Assembly (NCBI GenBank): GCA_963797835.1
Contig: CAWCRN010000024.1
Span: 62,001 to 126,000 of the forward strand
Origin: JBDTSW01 sp963797835
GTDB lineage: Bacteria; Actinomycetota; Thermoleophilia; Solirubrobacterales; 70-9
Length of the DNA: 64,000 nucleotides
Direction: 5' to 3'
The notes under the pieces are model-generated. The model saw only the letters and a program-made list of their open reading frames with translations. It had not been told where the DNA came from and ran no database searches. The position numbers and the translations under genes were made by a program. Shown in pieces: positions 1-13,058 of the stretch. How positions within the stretch are numbered: the first letter of the stretch is position 1; every line of letters begins with the position of its first letter.

Positions 1-44
1 AACGGGGCGAAGGACGACGAGAAGGCGAAGGCGGAGAAGAAGTA

Positions 45-45
<1 letters not shown>
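1..45 (+). CDS. rpoB: RNA polymerase beta subunit, 3' end only
   Basis: The window opens in an open frame that reads as a short lysine- and glutamate-rich tail and stops at TAA (43-45), sharing one base with the rpoC ATG (TAATG). A charged tail of this kind directly before rpoC is what the rpoB terminus looks like in the universal rpoBC operon. Only 14 codons are visible, so identity rests on position rather than on any domain. Confidence 0.85.
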
Positions 46-4094
<4,049 letters not shown>

Positions 4095-4102
4095 GGCTCA
4101 GG

Positions 4103-4128
4103 CGCCCTCGCCGCTTCGGCGGGGGGCG
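4103..4128 (+). terminator. GC-rich hairpin after rpoC
   Basis: Nine bases after the rpoC stop is a hairpin with a CCGC-TTCG-GCGG core and outer CGCCC/GGGCG pairing. No T-run follows, so it is either a weak terminator or a 3'-end stabilising structure. Confidence 0.45.
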
Positions 4129-4153
4129 TGCTATCGGCCGATTCGGTCGTCCG

Positions 4154-4193
4154 TTGAGCGATTTTGGGTGCTATAGCCCCCTAAATCGCTCAA
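4154..4193. repeat. Long nested palindrome (11-bp arms) after rpoC
   Basis: Perfect 11-bp arms TTGAGCGATTT (4154-4164) and AAATCGCTCAA (4183-4193) enclose a second palindrome centred on GCTATAGC (4170-4177), flanked by GGG and CCC. Nearly all 40 bases can pair. A similar element with 12-bp arms lies at 36735-36773 after rplQ. It sits between the convergent rpoC and the minus-strand gene ending at 4285, so bidirectional termination is possible. Confidence 0.7.
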
Positions 4194-4284
4194 TCGATGG
4201 CTGGGACCGCCAACTCCGCCTCCCTACCCAGCCCAACCCGGCCGGCGGACGACCGCTTGCGCTGCGAGCCCTGGGCGGGTTTCG

Positions 4285-4599
4285 CTACGCGCGCTCGGCG
4301 GCGCCGCGGCCGTGGCTGCCGGCCCTGATGGGGGCGGGCGGCTTGGCCACGTGGATGCGCCCGCCCGGAGGGCAGTCCGGCACGGGCCGGGCATCCGGCG
4401 CGTGCGGCCCGCGGCGGGGCCCGCGCGGGTTGCGGGGCTCTCGACCCCAGCGGCGGAACTCGTGGTCGTCGGCGCTGCCCCCAGGGGCCTCCTCGGGCGC
4501 CGGCTGCTGGCGGAACGCCCACCAGACGAGGTAGAGCAGGAGCGCCACCGGAATCTTGAGCACGACGCCCAGGAAGAAGATGGGCAGGAATCCCTCCAC
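4285..4599 (-). CDS. Small single-pass membrane protein, unknown function
   Basis: A 104-residue protein from a GTG start at 4599. The N-terminus (about residues 3-28) is one long hydrophobic helix ending in WWAFRQQ. The rest is a Pro/Arg/Gly-rich polar tail with no recognisable fold. The upstream part of the longer open frame has poor coding character and lacks the hydrophobic segment, so the GTG immediately before the helix was chosen. It lies 28 bp downstream of the HAD-like gene on the same strand and is probably cotranscribed. The product is likely membrane-anchored; nothing indicates its job. Confidence 0.6.
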   Translation of the reverse strand: MEGFLPIFFLGVVLKIPVALLLYLVWWAFRQQPAPEEAPGGSADDHEFRRWGREPRNPRGPRRGPHAPDARPVPDCPPGGRIHVAKPPAPIRAGSHGRGAAERA

Positions 4600-4627
4600 T
4601 GCACGACCAGTGTAACCCGGTGAGCCG

Positions 4628-5122
4628 CTAGCGCTCGAACCCGTTCTCGGCCCAGGCGAGCATCGCCTCGACGTGGGCGTCGGTGATGCCCACGTCGGGC
4701 TCGCACGGGACCAGCAGGGTGGGCGCCTCGCGCTTGGCGGCCCAGGTGTGGCAGCTCGCGTCGAGGGAGTCGTCGACCCAGGCCAGCGGCCGGTCGCCGG
4801 CGTACTCCGCGAGGGCGTCGAGCTTCCAGTGAGCCGTGCCGAACTGGGCACGCCCGCCGAACGTGAGCGCGGGCAACTCGTGCTCGAGCCCGAGTATCAG
4901 GGGCAGGCGGTCGTTCGCGCGCTCCTCCCATCCGGTGGCCCAGATCAGCTCGAACGTCTCGCCCAGGCGCCGGATGCGCGGGCCCGCCTCGTCCGGGATG
5001 CAGTGTGCGACCCCGTCGATGAGGTGAAAGCGCCCCGGGAGCTGGTCGAGCGCCCCCTCGAAGCCGAACAGGCTGATCGTCCCGTCGACGTCGAGGGCGA
5101 GTATCGGCTTATCGTCGGGCAC
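4628..5122 (-). CDS. HAD-like domain protein
   Basis: 164 aa. The N-terminus has the HAD motif I pattern LALDVDGTIS (about residues 8-17), and WVDDSLDAS near residue 114 fits motif IV, with ATGWEERA as a plausible motif II. These suggest a haloacid-dehalogenase-type phosphatase or nucleotidase fold. The cap is small or missing, and the substrate cannot be inferred. It is divergent from rpsL, with 41 bp between the starts. Small HAD proteins annotated as 'HAD domain in Swiss Army Knife RNA repair proteins' are similar in size, but that match is only a possibility. Confidence 0.75.
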   Translation of the reverse strand: MPDDKPILALDVDGTISLFGFEGALDQLPGRFHLIDGVAHCIPDEAGPRIRRLGETFELIWATGWEERANDRLPLILGLEHELPALTFGGRAQFGTAHWKLDALAEYAGDRPLAWVDDSLDASCHTWAAKREAPTLLVPCEPDVGITDAHVEAMLAWAENGFER

Positions 5123-5149
5123 GGCCGCAGCCTAGCTACCGGTGCCCGC

Positions 5150-5155
5150 TACTAT
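5150..5155 (+). promoter_or_regulatory. -10 box of rpsL, probably leaderless
   Basis: TACTAT ends 8 nt before the rpsL GTG. The expected transcription start would fall on or next to the start codon. No Shine-Dalgarno sequence lies before the GTG. A -35 box is not obvious. Confidence 0.5.
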
Positions 5156-5163
5156 CCCGCGCT

Positions 5164-5556
5164 GTGCCGAGCACCAATCAGCTTGTGAGAAAGGGGCGAA
5201 AGCCCCAGAAGAAGAAGGTCACGACCCCGGGCCTCAAGTCGGGCCAGGGTCGCAAGGCCCGCGTCGCCGCTCCGCAGCGCCGAGGCGTCTGCACGCGCGT
5301 CGCCACCGTCACGCCGAAGAAGCCGAACTCGGCGCTCCGAAAGATCGCCCGTGTTCGCCTCACGAACGGGATGGAGGTCACCTCCTACATCCCGGGCGAG
5401 GGCCACAACCTCCAGGAGCACTCCGTCGTCCTCGTCCGCGGCGGCCGCGTCAAGGACCTGCCGGGCGTCCGCTACAAGGTCGTCCGCGGCACGCTCGACG
5501 CCGCCGGCGTCTCCGACCGCAAGCAGGGCCGTTCCCTGTACGGCGTGAAGAAGTAG
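5164..5556 (+). CDS. rpsL: 30S ribosomal protein S12
   Basis: 130 aa decoding-centre protein of the small subunit. The conserved PKKPNSALRK segment (around residues 44-53), where streptomycin-resistance substitutions occur in other bacteria, is intact, as is the GVRYK region with GRSLYGVKK at the end. The GTG start gives the canonical MPSTNQLVRKGR N-terminus. It is followed after 3 bases by rpsG. Together they form a two-gene str operon, because fusA and tuf are separated from them by two opposite-strand genes. Confidence 0.98.
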   Translation: MPSTNQLVRKGRKPQKKKVTTPGLKSGQGRKARVAAPQRRGVCTRVATVTPKKPNSALRKIARVRLTNGMEVTSYIPGEGHNLQEHSVVLVRGGRVKDLPGVRYKVVRGTLDAAGVSDRKQGRSLYGVKK

Positions 5557-5559
5557 CCG

Positions 5560-6030
5560 ATGCCGCGTCGCGCCCGAGCAGCGATCCGTCCCGTCGAGCC
5601 GGACGCCCAGCACCGCAGCCGCCTGGTCCAGCAGGTGATCAACAAGGTCATGCTGGGCGGCAAGAAGTCGCTCGCCGAGGAGATCGTCTACGACGCGCTC
5701 GCGATCGTCGGCGAGCGCACCAGCCGCCCGCCGGTCGAGGTGCTCGACGAGGCGATCAAGGAGCTGACCCCCGTCCTCGAGGTGCGCTCCCGCCGCGTCG
5801 GCGGCGCGACCTACCAGGTGCCCGTCGAGGTGATCCCACGCCGGGCTCGCACCCTCGCCGTCCGCTGGCTCGTGCAGTTCGCACGTGCCCGCCGCGAGAA
5901 GTCCATGTCCCAACGCCTGGCGAACGAGATCATGGACGCGACCCAGCAGCAGGGCTCTGCCTGGAAGCGCAAGGACGACATCTACCGCATGGCCCAGGCC
6001 AACAAGGCCTTCGCGCACTACCGCTGGTAG
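5560..6030 (+). CDS. rpsG: 30S ribosomal protein S7
   Basis: 156 aa 16S rRNA-binding assembly initiator of the 30S head. MPRRARA at the start and KRKDDIYRMAQANKAFAHYRW at the end are standard, and the length is normal. Three bases separate it from rpsL, so the two are cotranscribed. In many bacteria S7 represses its own operon, but no leader element could be identified here. Transcription probably ends at the hairpin repeat at 6052-6094. Confidence 0.98.
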   Translation: MPRRARAAIRPVEPDAQHRSRLVQQVINKVMLGGKKSLAEEIVYDALAIVGERTSRPPVEVLDEAIKELTPVLEVRSRRVGGATYQVPVEVIPRRARTLAVRWLVQFARARREKSMSQRLANEIMDATQQQGSAWKRKDDIYRMAQANKAFAHYRW

Positions 6031-6051
6031 GCGGGCCCTGCCGACAGGCAG

Positions 6052-6094
6052 CTGTCCTGGATGGCTGTCGCAGGACAACAGTAGGACAGGACAG
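6052..6094 (+). repeat. 43-nt hairpin repeat, copy 1
   Basis: Outer arms CTGTCCTG (6052-6059) and CAGGACAG (6087-6094) pair perfectly. The interior includes CAGGACAACAGTAGG. Two other 43-nt copies occur, at 23013-23055 (opposite strand, arms conserved, interior replaced by a different hairpin) and 36661-36703 (arms changed to GATCCTG/CAGGATC, still pairing). This copy lies between the convergent rpsG and the minus-strand gene ending at 6106. Confidence 0.75.
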
Positions 6095-6105
6095 CCGCTG
6101 TGCTG

Positions 6106-6723
6106 CTAGCCCGACTCGCTCTTGGCTTCCGTTGCCGTGGGCTTGTGGACCTCGTCGCCAAAGCCCTCCGCCTGCTCGATCATGGCCGTGCCTCGCGGGG
6201 GGCCGGGTTGCTCGCGGTCGGGGTTGCGCTTCGGCTCGCGCCCGCGGCCGGGGCGCAGGGAGGCGATCTGCTCCGAGGTGAGGGTCGCGAGGGCCGCGCC
6301 TGAGAGGGCGAGGCCCAGCGCGCCGATCAGCTCGAGCCAGAAGCCCGTCTGGGGGATCGCCTCGGCCTCGAAGAAGGACTGGCGGGGGTCGTCGAGCACG
6401 CCGATCTGGTTCGCGTCGGGGAGGACGACGAGCAGGAAGAGGAGGAGGGCGATGACGCCGCATGCGGCGACCGCCGTCGCGGCGGGCTTCGAGCCGGTGG
6501 CTATGGCCGCGAACATCGCGCCGACCGCGAAGACCGCCAGCACCGCCGGCGAATAGGAGTGGATGTCCACCGCGGACTGATCCGCGAGCGCCTCGCCGCC
6601 GGGCGGGACGAACTCGAACGTGGTCATCAGGTTCGATGCGAACAGCACCCCGGCCGAGGCCACGATCGCGTACGGGAGCAGCCGCTCGAGCGGGAACACC
6701 GCGCTGGGCTCCGGGGCGCTCAC
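6106..6723 (-). CDS. Hypothetical four-helix membrane protein
   Basis: 205 aa from a GTG start that overlaps the stop of the upstream gene (GTGA). Hydrophobic segments lie at about residues 15-33, 58-75, 80-103 and 127-147. The C-terminal 55 residues are polar and basic with no recognised domain. The layout of short loops, four helices and a cytoplasmic basic tail gives no enzymatic clue. It is translationally coupled to the larger membrane protein upstream. The pair separates rpsL-rpsG from fusA, which is unusual for a str operon. The family is not recognised. Confidence 0.75.
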   Translation of the reverse strand: MSAPEPSAVFPLERLLPYAIVASAGVLFASNLMTTFEFVPPGGEALADQSAVDIHSYSPAVLAVFAVGAMFAAIATGSKPAATAVAACGVIALLLFLLVVLPDANQIGVLDDPRQSFFEAEAIPQTGFWLELIGALGLALSGAALATLTSEQIASLRPGRGREPKRNPDREQPGPPRGTAMIEQAEGFGDEVHKPTATEAKSESG

Positions 6724-6760
6724 GAGCCACCTGCGGTGGCTTCGCCGCCCGACATGCCGG
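6718..6760 (-). repeat. 43-bp stop/start repeat, copy 1
   Basis: On the minus strand this segment reads as SGGEATAGGS followed by a TGA that overlaps the next gene's GTG. It matches 40203-40245 (plus strand, before ligA) at about 38 of 43 positions. It includes a GGCGGC-GAA-GCC(A/G)CC hairpin. Confidence 0.7.
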
Positions 6761-7640
6761 AACGGCCGAACGCAAGCCGGCGCCGGGGCCGCTTGGCGCC
6801 CGCCTCCCGCCTCCGGGCGGCGCGCTGCGGCCGCAGGGCCAAGGCCAGCAGCGGCCCACAGATCGCGATCACCGCGGCAGCGGTCACCTCGACCCAGAAT
6901 GCACCAAGCAGGCGTGCTTCAGCGCCCACGAACTGGATCGCGGTCGCCCCTTCGTCCAGCCCGGCCGGGGCGTCGATGAAGACGGCGATGGCGAGCGCCA
7001 GGAGGCCCAGCGGGAACAGCAGGCGCGCCAGCCGCCAGCGGCCCAGCATCGACAGGATCACCAGCGCCGCGGCGCCGATCGCCACCGCCAGCAGCACGTA
7101 TAGGTGCGCCGAGCCGGCGGTGCGCGTCGTCCCGGACACCTGGGGCGGCGGGGCGACCTGCTCGACCTCGGCGTAGGCCGGGACGCCCGCCCGGACCTCG
7201 CGGTAGTCGAGGAACTGGGAGGCGGCCAGGAGGACGCAGGCGGCCAGGGCCACGGCGCCGATCGCGCGGGCGGGCGTGAGCTCGCGGGCGGCGAAGCCGA
7301 TCCCGCGCCGGGCCAGCGCCAGCGCCGCGAGCGCGATCGGGCGCAGGAAGCGCAGCACCGCCAGGATCGCGAGCCCCAGGCGCTCGGCCAGCCCCAGCGC
7401 CATCGACGCAGGGATGGCCAGCATCTCGCGGCCGATCGCGGCCACCTCGGCGAGTCCGGCCAGGATCGGCCCGCCGGCGCTCCCGGCCTTGCGCTCGAGC
7501 TGGCGATCGCGCCCCGGCTCGCGTGGCCGGCGCCCCCCGCCGGGCGTGTCGGAGCGTCGCCGCGGGCGGTCCTCATCACTCTTAGGGGGTGGCTCCGTGG
7601 CGCCCGATCTGCCCCCGTCACGTGGCTTCCTCAAGCGCAT
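6720..7640 (-). CDS. Hypothetical membrane protein with basic N-terminal domain
   Basis: About 306 aa if the ATG at 7640 is used; a GTG at 7661 would add seven residues. The first 55 residues are Arg/Pro/Gly-rich and disordered-looking. Hydrophobic segments follow, including ones near residues 130-150 and 185-205, two more at about 212-230 and 250-270, and a basic tail. No family is recognised. It overlaps the next minus-strand gene by 4 bp, and its 3' end lies in a repeat also found before ligA. The start faces the fusA promoter region, so the two transcripts diverge. Confidence 0.7.
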   Translation of the reverse strand: MRLRKPRDGGRSGATEPPPKSDEDRPRRRSDTPGGGRRPREPGRDRQLERKAGSAGGPILAGLAEVAAIGREMLAIPASMALGLAERLGLAILAVLRFLRPIALAALALARRGIGFAARELTPARAIGAVALAACVLLAASQFLDYREVRAGVPAYAEVEQVAPPPQVSGTTRTAGSAHLYVLLAVAIGAAALVILSMLGRWRLARLLFPLGLLALAIAVFIDAPAGLDEGATAIQFVGAEARLLGAFWVEVTAAAVIAICGPLLALALRPQRAARRREAGAKRPRRRLAFGRSGMSGGEATAGGS

Positions 7641-7668
7641 TCCGCCCCCGGGAGGACCCACGACCCTT

Positions 7669-7677
7669 TGCTATCAT
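7669..7677 (+). promoter_or_regulatory. Extended -10 promoter of the fusA leader
   Basis: TG-C-TATCAT is a near-consensus extended -10. The same TGCTATC core stands in front of the rpmJ operon (33542). A -35 element is not convincing, as expected for extended -10 promoters. The start site would be near 7684, giving a leader of about 215 nt before fusA. Confidence 0.5.
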
Positions 7678-7730
7678 CACGCGTCACTCGTGCCTGGGTT
7701 GCGCCTGGGTTGCGCGTGGGAGTCCTTTCC

Positions 7731-7751
7731 ATGGAGAGCCGCACAATATAA
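7731..7751 (+). other. Possible leader peptide MESRTI in fusA leader
   Basis: A six-codon frame (ATG to TAA) lies downstream of the putative promoter and 32 nt upstream of an intrinsic terminator. A weak GGGAG precedes it. This arrangement would suit attenuation, but a frame this short can arise by chance. Confidence 0.2.
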
Positions 7752-7782
7752 GCGTCGTCGGGCTGGTTCAGCGGTAGCGCTC

Positions 7783-7804
7783 GGGCCCGTTGCGGGCCTT
7801 TTTT
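7783..7804 (+). terminator. Intrinsic terminator inside the fusA leader
   Basis: GGCCCG-TTG-CGGGCC is followed directly by six T. It lies about 95 nt upstream of the fusA start and downstream of the extended -10 at 7669. It would terminate a short leader RNA of about 120 nt unless antiterminated. An upstream stretch at 7761-7780 resembles a tRNA D-arm (GGTTCAGCGGTAGCGC). Confidence 0.75.
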
Positions 7805-7899
7805 GTGCGCTGATACCGGATCGGAGCCCCGCGTCCACCGTCCACGACCGGCGCGCGGGTTACCTCCAAGACGACGCAGCGACACGACTCCAAAAGCAG

Positions 7900-10017
7900 A
7901 TGCCACGCACATTCCCACTCGAACGCACCCGGAACATCGGGATCATGGCTCACATCGACGCCGGTAAGACGACGACGACCGAGCGCATCCTCTACTACAC
8001 CGGACGCACCCACAAGATGGGCGAGGTCCACGAGGGCGCCGCCGTGATGGACTGGATGGAGCAGGAGCAGGAGCGGGGCATCACGATCACCTCCGCCGCG
8101 ACTGCGTGCGAGTGGAAGGACCACCGCATCAACATCATCGATACGCCCGGCCACGTGGACTTCACGGTCGAGGTCGAGCGCTCGCTGCGGGTGCTCGACG
8201 GTGCCATCGCCGTCTTCGACTCCGTCGCAGGCGTCGAGCCGCAGTCCGAGACCGTCTGGCGGCAGGCCGACAAGTACCGCGTGCCGCGCATCGCCTTCAT
8301 CAACAAGATGGATCGCGTCGGTGCCGACTTCGACAAGGGCGTGAAGACGATGATCGAACGACTCGGCGCCCACCCGCTGCCGATCCAGCTCCCGATCGGG
8401 GCCGAGGACAACTTCCAGGGCATCGTCGACCTGATCGAGAACAAGGCCCTCGTCTGGAAGGACGAGCTCGGCGTCGAGTACGAGTACATCGACATCCCCG
8501 CCGAGCTCGAGGAGGCGGCCCACGACGCGCGCACCCACCTGATCGAGGCCTGCGCCGACTACGACGACGAGCTGATGGAGGCATACCTCGACGACCAGGA
8601 GATCCCCCACGAGCGGATCGCCAAGTCGCTTCACCGCGCCACCCTCGACCTCAAGGTCACTCCGGTCCTGTGCGGCTCCGCCTTCAAGAACAAGGGCGTG
8701 CAGCCCCTCCTCGACGCCATCGTCGAGCTTCTGCCCTCGCCGCTCGAGGTACCGGCCGTCACGGGCGTCGAGGTCTCCGGCAAGGGCGCCGGGGACGAGG
8801 GCGGCAAGGAGGTCGAGCGCCCGGCCGACGATGACGCGCCCTTCGCGGCGCTGGCCTTCAAGGTCATGACCGACCCCTATGTCGGCAAGCTCACCTACTT
8901 TCGCGTCTACTCCGGAAAGGTCCAGGCCGGCGGCCGCGTGCTGAACGCGACGACCGGCAAGACCGAGCGCATCGGCCGCCTGCTGATGATGCACGCGAAC
9001 CACCGCGAGGAGATCGAGGAGGCCTTCGCCGGCGACATCGTGGCCGGGGTCGGGCTCAAGCAGACCTCGACCGGGGACACGCTGTGCGCGCCGGACGCTC
9101 CCGTCCTGCTGGAGACGATCGAGTTCCCCGAGCCCGTGATCGCGGTGGCGATCGAGCCGAAGACCAAGGCCGATCAGGAGAAGCTCTCCGCCTCGCTCGC
9201 CCGCCTCGGCGAGGAGGACCCGACCTTCCGCATCCAGTCCGACGAGGAGACCGGCCAGACCCTGATCCACGGCATGGGCGAGCTTCACCTCGAGGTGATC
9301 GTCGATCGCCTCCTGCGCGAGTTCAACGTCGACGCCAACGTCGGCCGCCCCCAGGTCGCCTATCGCGAGACGATCAAGGAGCGCGTCGAGAAGGTCGTGG
9401 GGCGCTTCGTCCGCCAGACCGGCGGCCGCGGCCAGTTCGGCCACGTCGTGATCAACCTCGAGCCGGCGCCCGCGGAGGGGTTCGACTTCGTCAACAAGAT
9501 CAAGGGCGGCGCGATCCCCACCGAGTTCATCCCCGCCGTCGAGCAGGGGATCGAGGAGGCGCTCGGGTCCGGCGTCAAGGCCGGCTACCCGATGGTCGAC
9601 ACCCGCGTCGAGCTGATCGACGGCTCCTACCACGACGTCGACTCCTCCGAGATGGCTTTCAAGATCGCCGGCTCGATGGCCGTACAGGAGGCCGCCCGGC
9701 GCGCCAAGCCGGTGCTGCTCGAGCCCGTGATGGCGGTCGAGGTCGTGACCCCCGAGGAGTTCCTCGGGGACGTCATCGGCGACCTCTCGCGGCGCCGCGG
9801 CAAGGTCCAGGGCCAGGAGCCGCGCGGCAACGCGCTGGCGGTCCAGGCCTTCGTCCCGCTGGGCGAGATGTTCGGCTACGCCACCGACGTCCGCTCGTCC
9901 ACCCAGGGCCGGGCCAGCTTCACGATGCAGTTCGAGCGCTACGAGGAAGTGCCCCGGAACATCGCCGAGCAGATCGTGGAGCAGGGCGCCGGAGAGCCGG
10001 TTGGGGCGGGCGCATGA
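7900..10017 (+). CDS. fusA: Elongation factor G
   Basis: 705 aa translocation GTPase. The G1 motif AHIDAGKTT (residues 17-25), DTPGHVDF switch II and NKMDR G4 are present, followed by domains II-V with the GRGQFGHV and PLGEMFGYATDVRS regions. The ATG at 7900 gives the canonical MPRTFPLERTRNIGIMAHIDAGK start; the open frame extends 208 codons upstream but that part lacks coding features. The leader holds an intrinsic terminator, so expression may be attenuated. tuf follows after 135 bp. The codons and length are normal. Confidence 0.97.
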   Translation: MPRTFPLERTRNIGIMAHIDAGKTTTTERILYYTGRTHKMGEVHEGAAVMDWMEQEQERGITITSAATACEWKDHRINIIDTPGHVDFTVEVERSLRVLDGAIAVFDSVAGVEPQSETVWRQADKYRVPRIAFINKMDRVGADFDKGVKTMIERLGAHPLPIQLPIGAEDNFQGIVDLIENKALVWKDELGVEYEYIDIPAELEEAAHDARTHLIEACADYDDELMEAYLDDQEIPHERIAKSLHRATLDLKVTPVLCGSAFKNKGVQPLLDAIVELLPSPLEVPAVTGVEVSGKGAGDEGGKEVERPADDDAPFAALAFKVMTDPYVGKLTYFRVYSGKVQAGGRVLNATTGKTERIGRLLMMHANHREEIEEAFAGDIVAGVGLKQTSTGDTLCAPDAPVLLETIEFPEPVIAVAIEPKTKADQEKLSASLARLGEEDPTFRIQSDEETGQTLIHGMGELHLEVIVDRLLREFNVDANVGRPQVAYRETIKERVEKVVGRFVRQTGGRGQFGHVVINLEPAPAEGFDFVNKIKGGAIPTEFIPAVEQGIEEALGSGVKAGYPMVDTRVELIDGSYHDVDSSEMAFKIAGSMAVQEAARRAKPVLLEPVMAVEVVTPEEFLGDVIGDLSRRRGKVQGQEPRGNALAVQAFVPLGEMFGYATDVRSSTQGRASFTMQFERYEEVPRNIAEQIVEQGAGEPVGAGA

Positions 10018-10152
10018 GGAATCGGCCGCTTATTGCCTATATTCCACGGGTTCGCCCGCGGAACGCCGCAAGCGAGCACGCACCAGCGTGAGCGCCTGAA
10101 CGACCTGCAAAGAACGTAGACCAGACTTCAGACGGAGAAATAAAGGAGCGAG

Positions 10153-11337
<1,185 letters not shown>

Positions 11338-11347
11338 AGGCCAGTAC

Positions 11348-11377
11348 GGGCCGGTCCACAGGGACCGGCCCTTTTTT
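11348..11377 (+). terminator. Intrinsic terminator after tuf
   Basis: A ten-base-pair stem GGGCCGGTCC / GGACCGGCCC with a 4-nt loop is followed by six T. It separates fusA-tuf from the S10 operon. Confidence 0.95.
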
Positions 11378-11384
11378 CCGAGTG

Positions 11385-11397
11385 TTGGATACGACCC
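11385..11397 (+). promoter_or_regulatory. 13-mer shared upstream of rpsJ and rpmJ
   Basis: TTGGATACGACCC lies between the tuf terminator and rpsJ, and occurs identically at 33630-33642 upstream of rpmJ. It could be part of a promoter or a common leader motif for ribosomal operons; its role is unknown. Confidence 0.4.
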
Positions 11398-11469
11398 AGG
11401 GCGCAGCCCTCCCCGAGAGGGCCGCGCCCTGGCTGCGCAAGAAGAACGAAAGAGAAGAGAAGCGAGTAG

Positions 11470-11790
11470 ATGGCCTCACTGGCCGCAACCAGGATCAGGA
11501 TCCGCCTCAAGGCGTATGACCACGACGCGATCGATCGCGCCGCGCGCGAGATCGTCGAGACGGCGACCCGCACCGGCGCGACCGTGTCGGGCCCGGTTCC
11601 CCTGCCCACGGAGAAGAACGTCTACTGCGTGATCCGCTCCCCGTTCAAGGACAAGGATTCGCGCGAGCACTTCGAGATTCGCACCCACAAGCGGCTGATC
11701 GACATCCTCCAGCCGACCCCGAAGACGGTCGATTCACTCCAGCGCCTGGATGCGCTCCCCGCCGGCGTGGACATCGAGATCAAGACCTAG
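11470..11790 (+). CDS. rpsJ: 30S ribosomal protein S10
   Basis: 106 aa protein of the 30S head (also NusE in antitermination complexes of other bacteria). The IRIRLKAYDH start, GPVPLPTEKNVYCVIRSPF core and RLIDILQPTPKTVDSL segment are canonical. It is the first gene of the S10 operon, preceded by the tuf terminator and an 80-bp leader. The upstream GAAGAGAAGCGAG provides a weak Shine-Dalgarno region. The rplC frame begins within a few bases of the stop. Confidence 0.98.
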   Translation: MASLAATRIRIRLKAYDHDAIDRAAREIVETATRTGATVSGPVPLPTEKNVYCVIRSPFKDKDSREHFEIRTHKRLIDILQPTPKTVDSLQRLDALPAGVDIEIKT

Positions 11791-11801
11791 TGAGTGGCGG
11801 C

Positions 11802-12419
11802 ATGGCAGCGATCATCGGCAAGAAGGTCGGGATGACCCAGGTCTTCCAGGAGGACGGCACCCGCGTGCCCGTCACCGTGATCGAGGCCGGCCCCTGCACC
11901 GTCACCGCCCTGCGCGTTCCCGACCGCGACGGGTACGAGGCGCTGCAGCTCGCCTTCGACGAGGTCGCCGAGCGCAAGCTGACCAAGGCGGAGCTGGGGC
12001 ACCTGGCGAAGGCCGGGGCGCCGCCGTCGCGGACCCTGGTGGAGTTCCGCGACGAGGCGGGCGAGCACCAGGTCGGCGACCAGGTGACCGTCGCCGAGTT
12101 CGAGCCGGGCCAACGGGTGAAGGTCGCCGGCACCGGCGTCGGCAAGGGCTTTCAGGGGACCATCCGCCGCCACGGCCACTCGCGTGGCCCCGTCTCGCAC
12201 GGCTCCCACAACGTCCGGGCGCCGGGCTCGATTGGCGCGAGCGCCGACCCCGCCCGCGTCTGGAAGGGCATGAAGATGCCGGGCCGGATGGGCGGCAAGC
12301 GGGCCACCCAGCGCCGCCTCGAGGTGGTCGAGGTCGACGCCGCGAACAACCTGCTGCTGGTCCGGGGCGCCGTTCCCGGGCCCAAGGGCGGCACCGTGGA
12401 GGTCCGGACGGATGGCTGA
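11802..12419 (+). CDS. rplC: 50S ribosomal protein L3
   Basis: About 205 aa, one of the early assembly proteins of the 50S subunit. The N-terminal IIGKKVGMTQVF, central GKGFQGTIRRH and GRMGGKRATQR loop that reaches the peptidyl-transferase centre are all present. The ATG at 11802 gives the family-typical start; a GTG at 11790 overlapping the rpsJ stop is possible and would add four residues. The 3' end overlaps rplD by 8 bp. Confidence 0.97.
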   Translation: MAAIIGKKVGMTQVFQEDGTRVPVTVIEAGPCTVTALRVPDRDGYEALQLAFDEVAERKLTKAELGHLAKAGAPPSRTLVEFRDEAGEHQVGDQVTVAEFEPGQRVKVAGTGVGKGFQGTIRRHGHSRGPVSHGSHNVRAPGSIGASADPARVWKGMKMPGRMGGKRATQRRLEVVEVDAANNLLLVRGAVPGPKGGTVEVRTDG

Positions 12420-13058
12420 TCCGAAGGCCCCCGTGCTGGGCAAGACCACCAAGGCCGACCTCCCAGGCGCCGTGTTCGGCGAGGAGTTCCACGAGTCGCT
12501 CGTTCACGAGGCGGCGCGCGCCGACCTGGCCGCGCGCCGTCGCGGCACCGCCTCGACCCTTGGACGCGGCGAGGTCGCGATGACGGGCGCGAAGGCATGG
12601 CGCCAGAAGGGCACCGGCCGCGCCCGCGCCGGCGCGCTCAGCGTGCCGCACCGCCGAGGCGGCGGCGTCGCCTTCGGCCCGACCCCCCGCGGGTACGCCT
12701 TCAAGGTCAACCGCAAGGCGCGCAGGCGCGCGCTGCGCTCGGCGCTGTCGGTGCACGCCGCCCGCGGCAGCATCGCCGTGATCGACGCCGGCGCCTATTC
12801 CGAGCCGTCCACGAAGACGGCGGCGGCGGCGCTCGCCAAGTGGGACGCCAAGGGGCCGACCACGATCGTCGTGGGCCCGGAGGAGAAGGCGCTGGTCAAG
12901 AGCTTTCGCAACATCCCCGGCGTCGAGGTACTGCGAGGCGAGCGCGCATCGGCGTCGCCGACATCCTCGCCGCGGGCTCGCTCGTCGCCTCGCAGGCGGC
13001 GCTCGAGGTGCTCGAGGCCCGCGCGGCCGAGGTGCACCGGAAGGCGGATGAGAGCTGA
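12412..13058 (+). CDS. rplD: 50S ribosomal protein L4 (apparent frameshift near 12940)
   Basis: L4 lines the peptide exit tunnel. The first about 175 residues are canonical (RGTASTLGRGEVAMTGAKAW loop, then the KVNRKARRRALRSALS helix). The frame breaks after IPGVEVLRGE. The remaining conserved C-terminus (GVADILAAGSLVASQAALEVLEAR) continues in another frame and stops at TGA 13056-13058, overlapping the rplW ATG. One missing base around 12935-12945 restores a normal 215-residue L4. Because L4 is essential, a sequence error is the likeliest explanation. Confidence 0.93.

Noticed and set aside
7761..7804. tRNA gene suggested by GGTTCAGCGGTAGCGC
   Set aside because: Only a D-arm-like segment; no anticodon arm, T-arm or closing acceptor. 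The following sequence is an intrinsic terminator.
7768..9633. 621-codon antisense frame across fusA
   Set aside because: Composition (Leu/Asp/Val/His-rich) is typical of antisense shadows of high-GC genes; fusA is fully supported.
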